A stretch of 64,000 nucleotides of DNA from WHSW01 sp033856255 (GTDB taxonomy: Bacteria > Actinomycetota > Thermoleophilia > Solirubrobacterales > 70-9). Shown here in pieces: positions 35,231 to 44,523 of the stretch. The notes under the pieces were generated by a model. It searched no databases and was not told the DNA's origin. It saw nothing but the letters and a program-made list of their open reading frames with translations. The position numbers and the translations under genes are program-made. Location: contig JAWVFH010000004.1 in the NCBI GenBank assembly GCA_033856255.1, positions 84,627 through 148,626 on the forward strand. Reading direction: 5' to 3'. The first letter of the stretch is position 1. The number at the start of each line of letters is the position of its first letter.

Positions 35231-38032
35231 TCAGACGGGAACGTCGCGCTTCAGCCAGCCTTTGTAGAAACCATCGATGTCCGGCAGGTACTCGTGCATC
35301 ACCGGGTATCCGGGAGGTACGGCTTCCGTCTCCAGCAGCCGGCCGGAGAGCGGGCAGTAGAACTCGCGCAGCTCCTGCCACTCGCCGTCGGGATGGCCGA
35401 GCTCGGGGTAGACCTCCCGGTAGAGCTCGTCGCTGTCGCGGACGAACATCGGCGCGTGCATCTTCCAGTTCTGGTCCCAGCGGCAGAGGTCGGCGCCGGC
35501 GTCGGTGCGGATCACCAGCTCGCCGTCGGCGGCGCGGCGGACGATGTTCATCCCCTCGCCGTAGGGGAGGACGATCGGGTCGTCGTAGTCGACCCGCTCC
35601 TGCAGCAACTCGAGCCACTTGTCGAAGCGGTCGGGGTCCTTGATCCCGGACTGGATGTCCTTGACCGCGCGGCGGCTCAATTTCTCGTCGAGCAGGTCGG
35701 CGAGCGTCTCCTTCGTCACCTGGGTGGTGACCGGCACGTTGACCCGATCGTCGGGGAGGAAGACCTCGGAGCCGGCGAGGAACTCGCGGACCGACTGCTC
35801 GGGGGTGATCTTTCCCGGCGCCGCCTTCTGGACCACCACGGTCGGGGTGATGACGTCGAAGTCGAAGTCCTCGGGCAGGTCCCAGAAGCCGCGGAACTCG
35901 GCCGCCCAGCGCTGCTCCAGCCGCATCGACTCGGCGAACATCACCTTCACCGTCTCGATCAGGTCCCCGTCGAGGATCCGCCGGCGCTGCTCGGCCCACC
36001 ACTCCTCCGCCGGCCGGGCGCGCTCGAGGCGCTGGTGCATCAGGCCGTCGCGGTTCTCGATCCCGTAGGCGCGCTCGGCCCAGCGCCGCTGCAGGTGACC
36101 CCCGGCTACGTCCTCCTCGACCCGCTCGGTGCTGCGCAGCAGCGGGTCGCCGAGGCCGCCGCCGCCGCGGCCGGAGCTGAGGTAGAGGTCACCGGTCTTG
36201 ACCGCGATCATCATCGTGTAGGGGTCCTGCTCGAGCTGGTGCTCGCCGGCGAAGGCCTGCATCGCCGTCTCCTCGCCGCTGACATCGCCGACCGGGTAGG
36301 CCTTGCCCGCCGCCGCCTGCTCGAAGACGTCGGAGCCGAAGACGTTGTGGACGTAGGCGCTCGGTGCCGGGTAGCCGCCGAAGAGACCGGGGGAAGTCAG
36401 CATGCCGCCGGCGCCGATGTTCTCGATCTCGAAGTCCTGGGTGCCGTTGACGAGCAGCAGCGTCTCGAACGAGGAGCCGCCGCGGTGGCGGCCCCAGCCG
36501 CCGGTATTGGGCTTGATCTGGCGACCGAGATAGACCATCGGCTTGACCAGCTCCCACATCTCGATGTCGCCCATGTCGCCCTCGGGGTTGAAGACGGCGG
36601 CGCCGTAGTCGAGCCCGTCGAGGACGTACTTGGCGCCCTGGCCCTGGGCGCCGATCTCGAAGTTCATGAAGCCGGAGATCTGGCCGTACTGATCGAGGCC
36701 GCCGCCCTGGGCGACGTTGCCGGGAACGGTGTAGGTCGAGACGATCTCCTCGATGTATCCCCGCGACTGCAGGGCGCGTGAGACCGCGCGCAGATACCCG
36801 GTCGAGGTCGTGAACATCGGCATCCAGGGAAACGAGGAAGAGCAGGGGGCATCGCCGAGGTCGGCCCAGCTGCCCTCGGTCAGCAACAGCTCGGTCGCGT
36901 AGTAGGCGCCGTCGTTGATCTTGTCGTTGCAGATCAGCGTCTGCGTGAAGAGGATCCACTGCATCCCCTGCTGCGCCGAGGGGGTCGCGTTGAAGGAGTG
37001 CCAGCCCCAGGCCGAGGAGCCGCGCAGGTCGGTCGTCCAGCGTCCGTCGCGGTCGACCACCGCCTCGTAGGTGCCGTGGATGATCAGGTCGCGCTGCGCG
37101 CGCTTCGGCAGGTTGAGCTTGTTCGCGTATTTGGCCTCGGTAAAGCCGGCGGAGCGATAGCGGCCGGGGACGAGCAGGCCGCGGACGCGGGACTTGAAGT
37201 CCCGCCGGCCGTCCTCGATCGCCTCGCGCATGAACTGCTTGAAGGGCTCCTCGCCTTCTTCGAGGACGAGGCGCTCGACCGCGTCGCGGATCATGTGGCA
37301 GCCGGCGAGGCGGGTGCGCTCGTCGAGCAGGTACAGCCCGGGGGCGCGGCTCTGCATCGAGACCCGCTTGTTGTGCCACTGGGCGATCGTGTCGCCCTCG
37401 CCGATCTTCATGCAGTGGAGGTCGATGCCGTCGTCGAAGCGGGTCGTCGGCCCGACCGGGACGCCGCCCGGAGTGGTCGCGCCGATGTCCATCACGTGAA
37501 TGACGCCACCGGCCCAGCCGAGCAGCTCGCCGGGGTTCCCGGGGTTGAAGATCGGGACGAAGGTCTGGACGTCGGCGTTGTGGACGTCGCCGATCGTCGG
37601 CTGGTTGTTGGCGAAGATGTCGCCCGGCTTGATCCCGGGGTTGTCCTCCCAGCCGTTGCGGACCATGAACTTGATCGCCTCGCTCATGGTGTGGACGTGG
37701 ACGATGATCCCGGTCGAGAGCGCGACGTTGTCGCCCTCCGGCGTGTAGAGGGCGAAGCAGATCTCGCCGAGCTCGCGGACGATCGGCGAGGCGGAGATGT
37801 TGAGCGCGGTCTCGCGCGCGGTGACCATCCCGCCCCGCACCCGCGAGAAGAGCTTCTCGAAGTGCAGCGGATCGGAGTCCTTCATCGCCAGCTCGCGCAG
37901 GCCGTGGTAGTGGCCGGTCTGCTCGAACATGCCCTCCGATGCGGCCAGCATCTCGGCCAGCGTCTGGCCCTCCCAGCCGATCGGCGCGGACCGCTCGGGC
38001 TCGAGGACGCGGGTTTTGTCGATCGTGGCCAT
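35231..38032 (-). CDS. Acetone carboxylase-like alpha-gamma fusion (hydantoinase B/oxoprolinase family)
   Basis: 933 residues. About the first 770 are a hydantoinase B-type subunit: AMKDSDPLHFEKLFSRVRGG, PGDIFANNQPTIGDVHNADV, GGWGRHRGGSSFETL and the glycine-rich SSGRGGGGLGDPLLRS. The last 150 match the acetone carboxylase gamma subunit: WQELREFYCPLSGRLLETEA, PPGYPVMHEYLPDIDGFYKG. In Xanthobacter-type enzymes these are separate proteins of about 776 and 168 residues, so here the two appear fused. The usual CPxC of gamma is CPLS. With the beta-like protein upstream it would carboxylate a ketone using ATP and bicarbonate. Acetophenone-type substrates cannot be excluded. Confidence 0.85.
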   Translation of the reverse strand: MATIDKTRVLEPERSAPIGWEGQTLAEMLAASEGMFEQTGHYHGLRELAMKDSDPLHFEKLFSRVRGGMVTARETALNISASPIVRELGEICFALYTPEGDNVALSTGIIVHVHTMSEAIKFMVRNGWEDNPGIKPGDIFANNQPTIGDVHNADVQTFVPIFNPGNPGELLGWAGGVIHVMDIGATTPGGVPVGPTTRFDDGIDLHCMKIGEGDTIAQWHNKRVSMQSRAPGLYLLDERTRLAGCHMIRDAVERLVLEEGEEPFKQFMREAIEDGRRDFKSRVRGLLVPGRYRSAGFTEAKYANKLNLPKRAQRDLIIHGTYEAVVDRDGRWTTDLRGSSAWGWHSFNATPSAQQGMQWILFTQTLICNDKINDGAYYATELLLTEGSWADLGDAPCSSSFPWMPMFTTSTGYLRAVSRALQSRGYIEEIVSTYTVPGNVAQGGGLDQYGQISGFMNFEIGAQGQGAKYVLDGLDYGAAVFNPEGDMGDIEMWELVKPMVYLGRQIKPNTGGWGRHRGGSSFETLLLVNGTQDFEIENIGAGGMLTSPGLFGGYPAPSAYVHNVFGSDVFEQAAAGKAYPVGDVSGEETAMQAFAGEHQLEQDPYTMMIAVKTGDLYLSSGRGGGGLGDPLLRSTERVEEDVAGGHLQRRWAERAYGIENRDGLMHQRLERARPAEEWWAEQRRRILDGDLIETVKVMFAESMRLEQRWAAEFRGFWDLPEDFDFDVITPTVVVQKAAPGKITPEQSVREFLAGSEVFLPDDRVNVPVTTQVTKETLADLLDEKLSRRAVKDIQSGIKDPDRFDKWLELLQERVDYDDPIVLPYGEGMNIVRRAADGELVIRTDAGADLCRWDQNWKMHAPMFVRDSDELYREVYPELGHPDGEWQELREFYCPLSGRLLETEAVPPGYPVMHEYLPDIDGFYKGWLKRDVPV

Positions 38033-38038
38033 TGTGGG

Positions 38039-40186
38039 TCAGGCCTCCTTGTTCTCGAGGTGGAAGATGCCGTGCTCGTCGAGCCAGGCGCGGCGGTCGG
38101 GGGGGATCGGGAAGGTCGTCGACTCCGCCTCGAGCACCGCCGGGCCCTCGATCGTGTGGCCGTTGCGGACGGCGTCCATCTCGTAGACGTCGGTCGTCGC
38201 GTAGCCGTCGGACCACCAGACCTCGCGCGTCTCCTTGACCGGCGGCGAGCCCGACTCGCGCGCCATTACCGGCAGGGTCGGCTGCTCGATCGGGACCGAG
38301 CCCTTGACGATCGCCTGCGCGACGAGGTAGCCGAGCTCCGGCGAAGAGGCGGCCCGCGCGTACATCCGCGTGTAGGTCGTCTCGAAGGTGTCGATCAGGT
38401 CGCGGATGTCCTCGATCGACTCGATCGCCGGCTTCGGCGCGTCGACCTCGATGTCGACCAGCTGCCCGTAGTACTGCATCCGCACCATGTGGGTGAAGGC
38501 GACGTCCGCGGCGGCGTGGCCGGACTTGGCGAACTCGTCGCGGACGCGGTCCTCGAGCGAACGCCAGGCCTGGGTCAGGATGCCGCCCATCTGGACCTTT
38601 TCCTCGTCGGGGGCGGTCGGCAGCAGCGGCAGATCGACCTGGCGGTCGAAGCGGTACTCGAAGTCGGCGCAGGCGCAGCCGAAGGCGGAGAAGCCGGCCG
38701 CCCACTCGGGCACCAGCACCTGCTGGTAGGGGACGCCGGAGGTGTAGCCGGCGACGTGCAGCGGACCGCCGCCGCCGTAGCAGAGCAAGGTGTAGTCGGC
38801 GGGGCTGTAGCCCTTGCCGAGGATGCGGCCGACGGCCTCGTTTCGCAGTGAGGTCTCGAACAGCTCGATCACCCCGGCGGCCGCCTCCTCGACCCCGAGT
38901 CCGAGCGGGTCGGCGACCTGGCGCTTGACCTCGTGGCGGGCGCGCTCGATGTCGAGCTGGACCTGGCCGCCGAGGAAGTACTCGGGGTTGAGCCGGCCGA
39001 GGACGAGGTTGAGGTCGGTGATCGAGGCGGTCTCGACGCCGCCCTCGGGCCAGGCGGTGCCGATCATCGCCCCGGCCGAGTCGGGGCCGATCTCCGGCCG
39101 CCGCGCGTTGGGATCGATGCGGACGAAGGAGCCGCAGCCGGAGCCGACCGAGTCGATCTGGACCAGCGGCATGTTGAGCAGGAATTTCGCCATGTCCGGG
39201 GTCGTCGTCACCTCGTAGCGCTTGCCGGTCAGCAGGGCGATGTCGAACGAGGTGCCGCCGATGTCGGTGCAGAGGACGTTGTTGAGGCCGATCCGGTCGG
39301 CCAGCCAACGGGCGCCGACGACGCCGCCGATCGGGCCCGAGACGAGGGTCGTCGCGAGCTGGTCGGCGTCGATCGAGATCGTGCCGCCGTGGGAGGCCAT
39401 CACCCGCAGCTCGAAGCCGGCGCCGCGCTCCTTGGTGCGGTCGCGCACCGCGCGCAGGGTCCCCCGCGAGGGCTCGGCCGCGTAGGCCTCGATCACCGTC
39501 GTGTTGAGCCGCGGGAAGTCTCGCCGCGACGGATAGAGCTCGCTGGAGACGAAGACAGGGCAATCGCCGTTGAGGTTGCGCTTGGCCTTTTCCTCCTCGA
39601 CGATCTCCCGCACCCGCTGCTCGTGGGCCGGGTTGCGGTAGCTGAAGATCAGCGAGATCACGATCCCCTCGACGCCGTCGTCGAGCAGCGAGTTGACCGC
39701 CTCGCGGGCGTCCTCGTCGCGCAGCTGCAGGACCTCGTTGCCGAAAAGATCAATCCGACCTCGGACCCCGTGTACCCGTGAGCGGGGGATCAGCGGGTCG
39801 TTGTGGTGGTGGGTCGCGATGTGCAGGCGGTCGGCGTAGGAGAAGCCGAGGTAGGTCTGGATCCCGCGCTCCATCTGCAGCGAGTCCTCCTGCCCGGCGC
39901 TGACCAGGGCGCCGACCCGGCGGCCCTTGCGGGTCAGCAGCCGGTTCAGCATCGCGGTGCCGCTGAAGACCGCCGACTGGATCCGCGGGAAGGCCTCCTC
40001 GGGCGTCGAGTCCCACTGGCGCATCGCGTCGTCGGCCGAGGCCATCAGGCCCACCGACTCGTCCTGCGGGGTGGTTTGCGCCTTGCCGACGACGAAGCTG
40101 CCGGCGTCGTCGACGATGAAGGTGTCGGTCATGGTGCCGCCGGCGTCGATCGCCAGCACGCGTGGATCGTGCTCTCTCTGTCCCAT
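38039..40186 (-). CDS. Acetone carboxylase-like beta subunit (hydantoinase A/oxoprolinase family)
   Basis: 715 residues, almost the same as acetone carboxylase beta (about 717). The N-terminal acetate-kinase-like ATPase domain has LAIDAGGTMTDTFIV, a further phosphate motif CTDIGGTSFDIALLTG, and ASHGGTISIDA. YSPADYTLLCYGGGGPLHVA follows later. This subunit phosphorylates the ketone and bicarbonate in the characterised enzymes. The start ATG at 40186 is preceded at six bases by TACTGT and at 17 further bases by ACGACA, a plausible leaderless promoter. Six bases separate it from the alpha-gamma gene. Divergent from a PucR-type regulator. Confidence 0.87.
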   Translation of the reverse strand: MGQREHDPRVLAIDAGGTMTDTFIVDDAGSFVVGKAQTTPQDESVGLMASADDAMRQWDSTPEEAFPRIQSAVFSGTAMLNRLLTRKGRRVGALVSAGQEDSLQMERGIQTYLGFSYADRLHIATHHHNDPLIPRSRVHGVRGRIDLFGNEVLQLRDEDAREAVNSLLDDGVEGIVISLIFSYRNPAHEQRVREIVEEEKAKRNLNGDCPVFVSSELYPSRRDFPRLNTTVIEAYAAEPSRGTLRAVRDRTKERGAGFELRVMASHGGTISIDADQLATTLVSGPIGGVVGARWLADRIGLNNVLCTDIGGTSFDIALLTGKRYEVTTTPDMAKFLLNMPLVQIDSVGSGCGSFVRIDPNARRPEIGPDSAGAMIGTAWPEGGVETASITDLNLVLGRLNPEYFLGGQVQLDIERARHEVKRQVADPLGLGVEEAAAGVIELFETSLRNEAVGRILGKGYSPADYTLLCYGGGGPLHVAGYTSGVPYQQVLVPEWAAGFSAFGCACADFEYRFDRQVDLPLLPTAPDEEKVQMGGILTQAWRSLEDRVRDEFAKSGHAAADVAFTHMVRMQYYGQLVDIEVDAPKPAIESIEDIRDLIDTFETTYTRMYARAASSPELGYLVAQAIVKGSVPIEQPTLPVMARESGSPPVKETREVWWSDGYATTDVYEMDAVRNGHTIEGPAVLEAESTTFPIPPDRRAWLDEHGIFHLENKEA

Positions 40187-40192
40187 GTTCCG

Positions 40193-40281
40193 ACAGTAGG
40201 ACGGGATCGCGCCGCTGTCGTCGTTTTCCCCAACCGATCGCGGTGGCGCCGTTTGTGGTCTCACCACAAACGACCTAGCGT
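40193..40281. promoter_or_regulatory. Divergent promoters and palindromic operator between carboxylase and PucR genes
   Basis: Leftwards: -35 ACGACA (complement of 40216-40221), 17-base spacer, -10 TACTGT (complement of 40193-40198), six bases to the ATG. Rightwards: -35 TTGTGG (40253-40258), 17-base spacer, -10 TAGCGT (40276-40281), six bases to the ATG at 40288. The operator GTTTGTGGT-CTC-ACCACAAAC (40251-40271) is a perfect 9+3+9 palindrome covering the rightward -35, so the regulator probably controls itself. Related sites lie at 47716 and 51632. Confidence 0.65.
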
Positions 40282-40287
40282 GGGCAG

Positions 40288-41538
40288 ATGGCAACCGATG
40301 CCGAGACGATCGCTCCGCCCCACGCCAGCCGCGCCCAGATCGCCGAGATGGTCGAGCAGCTGAGCGCCGAACTCGACGAGGTCGCGGCCGAGCTCGCCGA
40401 CACGATCCACGGGCACCTCGAGGAGCTCGACGACGATATGCGGAGTTGGACCCTGCAGAGCACCCGCGCCAACCTCGGGGTGATGGTGTCGCTGATGCGC
40501 GAGGGGAACGACCCGCGCTCGGTGGTGGCACCGCCGGAGGCGATCGGCTACGCCAAGGAGTACGTCGTCCGCGGCCTCGACTTCACCCTCCTGCAGCGCG
40601 CCTACCGCACCGCCCAGGGCGACTTCGCCGGGATGATCCTGCAGCGGCTGCGCCAGGCAACCGACGATCCCGACCAGCTGGCCGACGCGATGGCCTTCTT
40701 CAACGCCTGGATCTTCGCCTGGATCGAGGCGATCGAGCGCCAGCTGACCGAGGTCTACATGGGCGAGCGGGAGCAGGCGGTACGCGGCGCGGCGGCGATG
40801 CGGGCGGCCGAGGTGCGGGCGATCCTCGCCGGCGCCCGGGTCGACGTCGCCGCGGTCAGCCAGCGGCTCGGCTACGAGCTCGACCGCTTCCACGTCGGCT
40901 TCGTGGTCTGGAACGAGACCGCCGAGGACTCGCCCGGCGACGCCGGGGCGCTGTTCGGCGAGATGGAGGGGGTCGCGACGGCCGTCGCCGAGTCGCTCGG
41001 CGCCAGCTCGGCGCTGACCGTCGCCCAGGGCCGCCACCTCGCCTGCTGGGCCGGCCGCCGCGAGCCCCAGCATCTCGGCGACCTGCGGGTCCCGCGCGGC
41101 GCCGGCAGGGGGCTGTCGGTCGCCGCCGGTACTCCCGCCGCCGGCGTCGAGGGCTTCGTCCTCAGCCACCGCGAGGCGCTGCTCGCCCGCCGCGTCGCCC
41201 AGCTGCGTGGCGACCGTGCCGCCCGCGTCGCCTTCCCTGATCTGGCGCTGGAGGCGCTGATGGTCGACGACGTCGACGCCGCCCGCCGCTTCGCCAAACG
41301 CGAGCTCGGCCCGCTCGGCGCCGGCGACGACGCGACGATGCGGCTGGCCTCGACCCTCGCCGTCTTCCTCGAGGAGGGCGCCAGCTTCGTCCGCGCCGCC
41401 CGCCGCCTCGGCGTCCACACCAACACCGTCACCTACCGCGTGCGCCGCGCCGAGGATCTGCTCGGCCACCGCGTCTCCGAGCGACAGTTAGAGCTTCGTG
41501 TGGCGCTGCGACTGGCGCGACTGCTGCCTGCGGCATAA
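40288..41538 (+). CDS. PucR/CdaR-type helix-turn-helix regulator
   Basis: 416 residues. The N-terminal 200 are helical (QIAEMVEQLSAELDEVAAEL onwards) and resemble the sensory region of RsbRD/PucR-like activators. The C-terminal DNA-binding domain is of PucR type: TLAVFLEEGASFVRAARRLG, VHTNTVTYRVRRAEDLLG, ERQLELRVALRLARLL. Members commonly activate adjacent catabolic genes in response to a substrate. Divergent from the acetone-carboxylase-like operon with a shared palindrome, so control of that operon is the natural inference. Confidence 0.88.
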   Translation: MATDAETIAPPHASRAQIAEMVEQLSAELDEVAAELADTIHGHLEELDDDMRSWTLQSTRANLGVMVSLMREGNDPRSVVAPPEAIGYAKEYVVRGLDFTLLQRAYRTAQGDFAGMILQRLRQATDDPDQLADAMAFFNAWIFAWIEAIERQLTEVYMGEREQAVRGAAAMRAAEVRAILAGARVDVAAVSQRLGYELDRFHVGFVVWNETAEDSPGDAGALFGEMEGVATAVAESLGASSALTVAQGRHLACWAGRREPQHLGDLRVPRGAGRGLSVAAGTPAAGVEGFVLSHREALLARRVAQLRGDRAARVAFPDLALEALMVDDVDAARRFAKRELGPLGAGDDATMRLASTLAVFLEEGASFVRAARRLGVHTNTVTYRVRRAEDLLGHRVSERQLELRVALRLARLLPAA

Positions 41539-41678
41539 CTTTTCCCGGTGCCGAGACGTTTAGAGTTCAAGTCAAGAACGCTTGCGGTTCGGGTCGAGGT
41601 GCTTCGCATGAATACACATACGCGTTTCTTTTTGCAGAAGTGATCCAGGCGGGTACAAGCGTCGAAGAGGAAGTGGAG

Positions 41679-41972
41679 ATGAATGTGCCTGATGCGTTGA
41701 ACCATCCCGTTCGCCGCCAGATCCTGCGGATCCTGATCGACAGCGGCGAGCCCCGCGACTCGGGCGAAATCATCGCCGCCGGACTGCCGGACCTCAGTGT
41801 CAGTGCCGTCGGCTACCACGTCCGTGTCCTGGAGAGCGCCGGAATGATCAGCCGCGACGGCGGCGCGACGGGCGACGAATCGACCTACCGTTTCGCCGCC
41901 ACCGCGGTCGATGACCCCGAGATCGTCGCGATGCTCGAATCGACCCGCGACACCGACGTCGCCGACGGCTAG
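41679..41972 (+). CDS. Small ArsR-like winged-helix protein
   Basis: 97 residues from ATG 41679 (GAGGAAG upstream); a GTG at 41640 would add 13. The fold pattern is a winged helix: MNVPDALNHPVRRQILRILI, SGEIIAAGLPDLSVSAVGYH, VRVLESAGMISRDGG, then a short wing. Cysteine metal sites are absent, so it is not a typical metal sensor. Target unknown; it is convergent with the oxidoreductase ending the PPDK-like operon, sharing the CTAG stop overlap, and its 140-base upstream region is slightly AT-richer than the surroundings. Confidence 0.8.
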   Translation: MNVPDALNHPVRRQILRILIDSGEPRDSGEIIAAGLPDLSVSAVGYHVRVLESAGMISRDGGATGDESTYRFAATAVDDPEIVAMLESTRDTDVADG

Positions 41973-43012
41973 TCCCAGGCCACCCGGACCAGGAGCTTGC
42001 CCATGTTCTCGCCGCTGAAGAGCTGGCCGAGCGCCTGCGGGGCGACCTCGAGGCCGCCGTTGACGATCGTCTCGTCGTAGTGGAGCTTGCCTTCGCCGAG
42101 CAGGCCGGCGAGGTAACCGATCGCCTCTTCGAAGCGGTAGCCGTAGTCGAGGACGAGGAAGCCCTTGATCGTCGCCCGCTGCATGATCAGCTGGCCGATG
42201 TTGGTCTGGCCGCCGGCGTGCTCGCCGCCCTCGTTGTAGGAGTTGTACTCGGCGATCATCCCGCAGAGGGAGATCCGGGCGCCGATGTTGAGGCGGCTCA
42301 TCAGGTGGTCCATGATCGGGCCGCCGACGTTCTCGAAGTCGACGTCGATTCCGTCCGGGGTGGCGGCGTCGAGCAGCTCGCGCCAGTCTTCGGCGCGGTG
42401 GTCGACGCAGACGTCGTAGCCGAGCTTCTCGACCGCGTGGCGACACTTTTCCGGGCCGCCGGCGATGCCGACGACGCGGGCGCCGCGCTGCTTGGCGATT
42501 TGGCCGGCGATCGAGCCGACCGCGCCGCAGGCGGCCGAGATGACGATCGTCTCGCCCTGCTTCAGTTCGGCGAGGTCGATCCCGATGTAGGCGGTGACGC
42601 CGGTGTGGCCGAGGGCGCCGAGGAAGACAGGTAGCGGCGCCGGGAGCGGGTCGGGCAGGACCGCCAGCGGCGCCTCGAGCAACGAGTCGTCGGCGAGGAC
42701 CAGCTCCTGCCAGCCGACGAAGCCGCTGACCATCGCCCCGACCGGCATGTCGTCGCGACGCGACTCGACCACCTCGCCGATGCCGAGCCCCCGCATCACC
42801 TCGCCCAACGGCACCGGCGGCATATAGCCGCGGATGTCGCTCATCCAGATCCGGTTGGTCGGGTCGAGCGAGAGCAACTCGGTGCGGACCAATGCCTGGC
42901 CGTCGCGCAGCTCGGGGACCTCCTCTTCGACCAGCTCGAGGTCGCCCTCGGCGAGCTCGCCGCCGGGACGCCGTCGCAGGCGGAACGCCCGGTTGACGCG
43001 GTTATCTGACAT
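41969..43012 (-). CDS. Zinc-independent MDR oxidoreductase (CurA/leukotriene-dehydrogenase-like)
   Basis: 347 residues of the NADP-dependent alkenal/one reductase group: LSLDPTNRIWMSDIRGYMPP and VPLGEVMRGLGIGEVVESR in the catalytic domain, the Rossmann loop VISAACGAVGSIAGQIAKQR, then ENVGGPIMDHLMSRLNIGAR and the C-terminal KGFLVLDYGYRFEEA. No zinc-binding cysteine set. Members reduce the C=C bond of enones. Last gene of the leftward PPDK-like operon, 18 bases after the unknown 490-residue protein, so it may process an unsaturated ketone intermediate there. Confidence 0.88.
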   Translation of the reverse strand: MSDNRVNRAFRLRRRPGGELAEGDLELVEEEVPELRDGQALVRTELLSLDPTNRIWMSDIRGYMPPVPLGEVMRGLGIGEVVESRRDDMPVGAMVSGFVGWQELVLADDSLLEAPLAVLPDPLPAPLPVFLGALGHTGVTAYIGIDLAELKQGETIVISAACGAVGSIAGQIAKQRGARVVGIAGGPEKCRHAVEKLGYDVCVDHRAEDWRELLDAATPDGIDVDFENVGGPIMDHLMSRLNIGARISLCGMIAEYNSYNEGGEHAGGQTNIGQLIMQRATIKGFLVLDYGYRFEEAIGYLAGLLGEGKLHYDETIVNGGLEVAPQALGQLFSGENMGKLLVRVAWD

Positions 43013-43030
43013 CGCCGCTTGCCTCGTCTC

Positions 43031-44503
43031 CTAGCTCGCCGCCAGCTCGGCGGCCTGCGGTGAGTCCGGGTTGTTCTTGAACCAGACGTCGTCGTCGTAG
43101 TGGCGCAGGTCGAACTTCTTCGAGCTGAACGCTTTGGCGGCGGCGTTGCACTCGTCCTGGGTCAGCTTGCCCTGGGTCGTCGTCCACTTCGCCGTTTTCT
43201 CCGGCAGGGTCGTGACGCCCTTCCCCATCGGCCCGACGCCGGCGGTGAAATTGTCGTCGGCGAGCACCGAGTAGGGGATCGGCGTCCACATCTCCGAGCG
43301 CTCTTTCGAGTAGCGGGCCTGGCGATGCGGGCTGCGGTTCTGCGAGGTCAGCGTGATCAACCCGACCAACTCGGCGATCGCCGAGTTGCCGTACTCGTCG
43401 TTCATCAGCGGCTTCATCCGCTGCGTGCGCTCGTCGACCAGCATCCAGTCGTCCTGCTCGTAGACGCCGGCGAAGTGGGCGACGTCTTTGAGCGTCCCGT
43501 AGTAGACGAGAAGGCCCGAGTCGATCATCTGCTCGCGGCTCCAGCCGGCCATCATCTTCCACATCTCGGCCGTCGCCGTCTCCATTTTCTCGCGCTGGTC
43601 GTCGAAGTAATCGGCGAGCTCGGAGGCGGAGTCCATGTGGACCGGGATGTAGCCGTCGGACAGCCAGTCGGAGGTGTAGAGACCGACCGAGACCAGGTTG
43701 TCGTTGTTGTAAGACGGTTCGGCCTCGAAGCTGCCCCAGTCGTCGACCATGTTGAAGTGGGTGTCCTTCATGGTCACCGTGATCGTCAGGTTGTTGTGCT
43801 CGATCTCACCCGCCACCCCGTCCATCCACGGGTAGTCGCACTCGGCCAGGTCGAGCGCGTCGCGGACCAGCATCTCGTTGCCGTCCTTCGTCTTGTACGG
43901 GCCGTGGTTGCAGAAGCTCAGCCGGCACTCGCAGTGGCTGAGGAACCCGTAGGCGGAGACCGCCGCCATGAAGCGGGTGAAGGCGGTGTGGAGCTTGTCG
44001 CCGGGGGTGACACCGAGCGCCGCGCCTTCGAAGGCCTCGGTCTGGCGGGCGCTGTGGATCTGGTCTTTGTGGTTGCCGTCCGAGGGGATGATGTGCCCCT
44101 CGTTGCGGTGGTAGGCGAGGTTCAGCCGCCGCGTGAAATCGAGCACGTCGATCATGTCTTCGACCGCGTCGGTCGGTTTCAGGATCCCCATGTCGAGCAT
44201 CCACTGGTGGCCGCCGAGGTAGAACTGCGTGGCGACGTCCATCGTGATCGTGTTGACGTAGCTGCCGACCTGGCGGGCGCGGTCGGCGATTTCCTCCGCC
44301 GGCATCGCCGCGTCGATCTTCCGCACCAGCTCCGGATAGCGGTACCAGGCGTTGTAGTAGGAGAGCGCGATGTAGGGGTTGACCGGAAACAGTTTCGACT
44401 CCTGCACCGTCCGCGTCGTGCACTGGAAGTAGAAGGAGTCGGCCAGCTTCTGGATGTAGGTGTTGACGTCGAGGACGTCCTTGTAAGTGTGTTTGATCGG
44501 CAT
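43031..44503 (-). CDS. Protein of unknown family, 490 residues, in PPDK-like operon
   Basis: I do not recognise this family. It is soluble, without signal peptide or membrane helix, and rich in aromatic and acidic residues, with many histidines and tyrosines in conserved-looking clusters: SYYNAWYRYPELVRK, AYHRNEGHIIPSDGNHKDQI, LSHCECRLSFCNHGPYKT, IEHNNLTITVTMKDTHFN and YTSDWLSDGYIPVHM. The CxC...C spacing in HCECRLSFCNH could bind a metal. Start ATG has AAGGGGA upstream. It lies between a phosphohistidine-type swivel protein and an enone reductase. Inference: it carries the acceptor or substrate site that the truncated PPDK-like protein lacks. Confidence 0.75.
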   Translation of the reverse strand: MPIKHTYKDVLDVNTYIQKLADSFYFQCTTRTVQESKLFPVNPYIALSYYNAWYRYPELVRKIDAAMPAEEIADRARQVGSYVNTITMDVATQFYLGGHQWMLDMGILKPTDAVEDMIDVLDFTRRLNLAYHRNEGHIIPSDGNHKDQIHSARQTEAFEGAALGVTPGDKLHTAFTRFMAAVSAYGFLSHCECRLSFCNHGPYKTKDGNEMLVRDALDLAECDYPWMDGVAGEIEHNNLTITVTMKDTHFNMVDDWGSFEAEPSYNNDNLVSVGLYTSDWLSDGYIPVHMDSASELADYFDDQREKMETATAEMWKMMAGWSREQMIDSGLLVYYGTLKDVAHFAGVYEQDDWMLVDERTQRMKPLMNDEYGNSAIAELVGLITLTSQNRSPHRQARYSKERSEMWTPIPYSVLADDNFTAGVGPMGKGVTTLPEKTAKWTTTQGKLTQDECNAAAKAFSSKKFDLRHYDDDVWFKNNPDSPQAAELAAS

Positions 44504-44523
44504 CTGGATTTCCCCTTAGGTAT

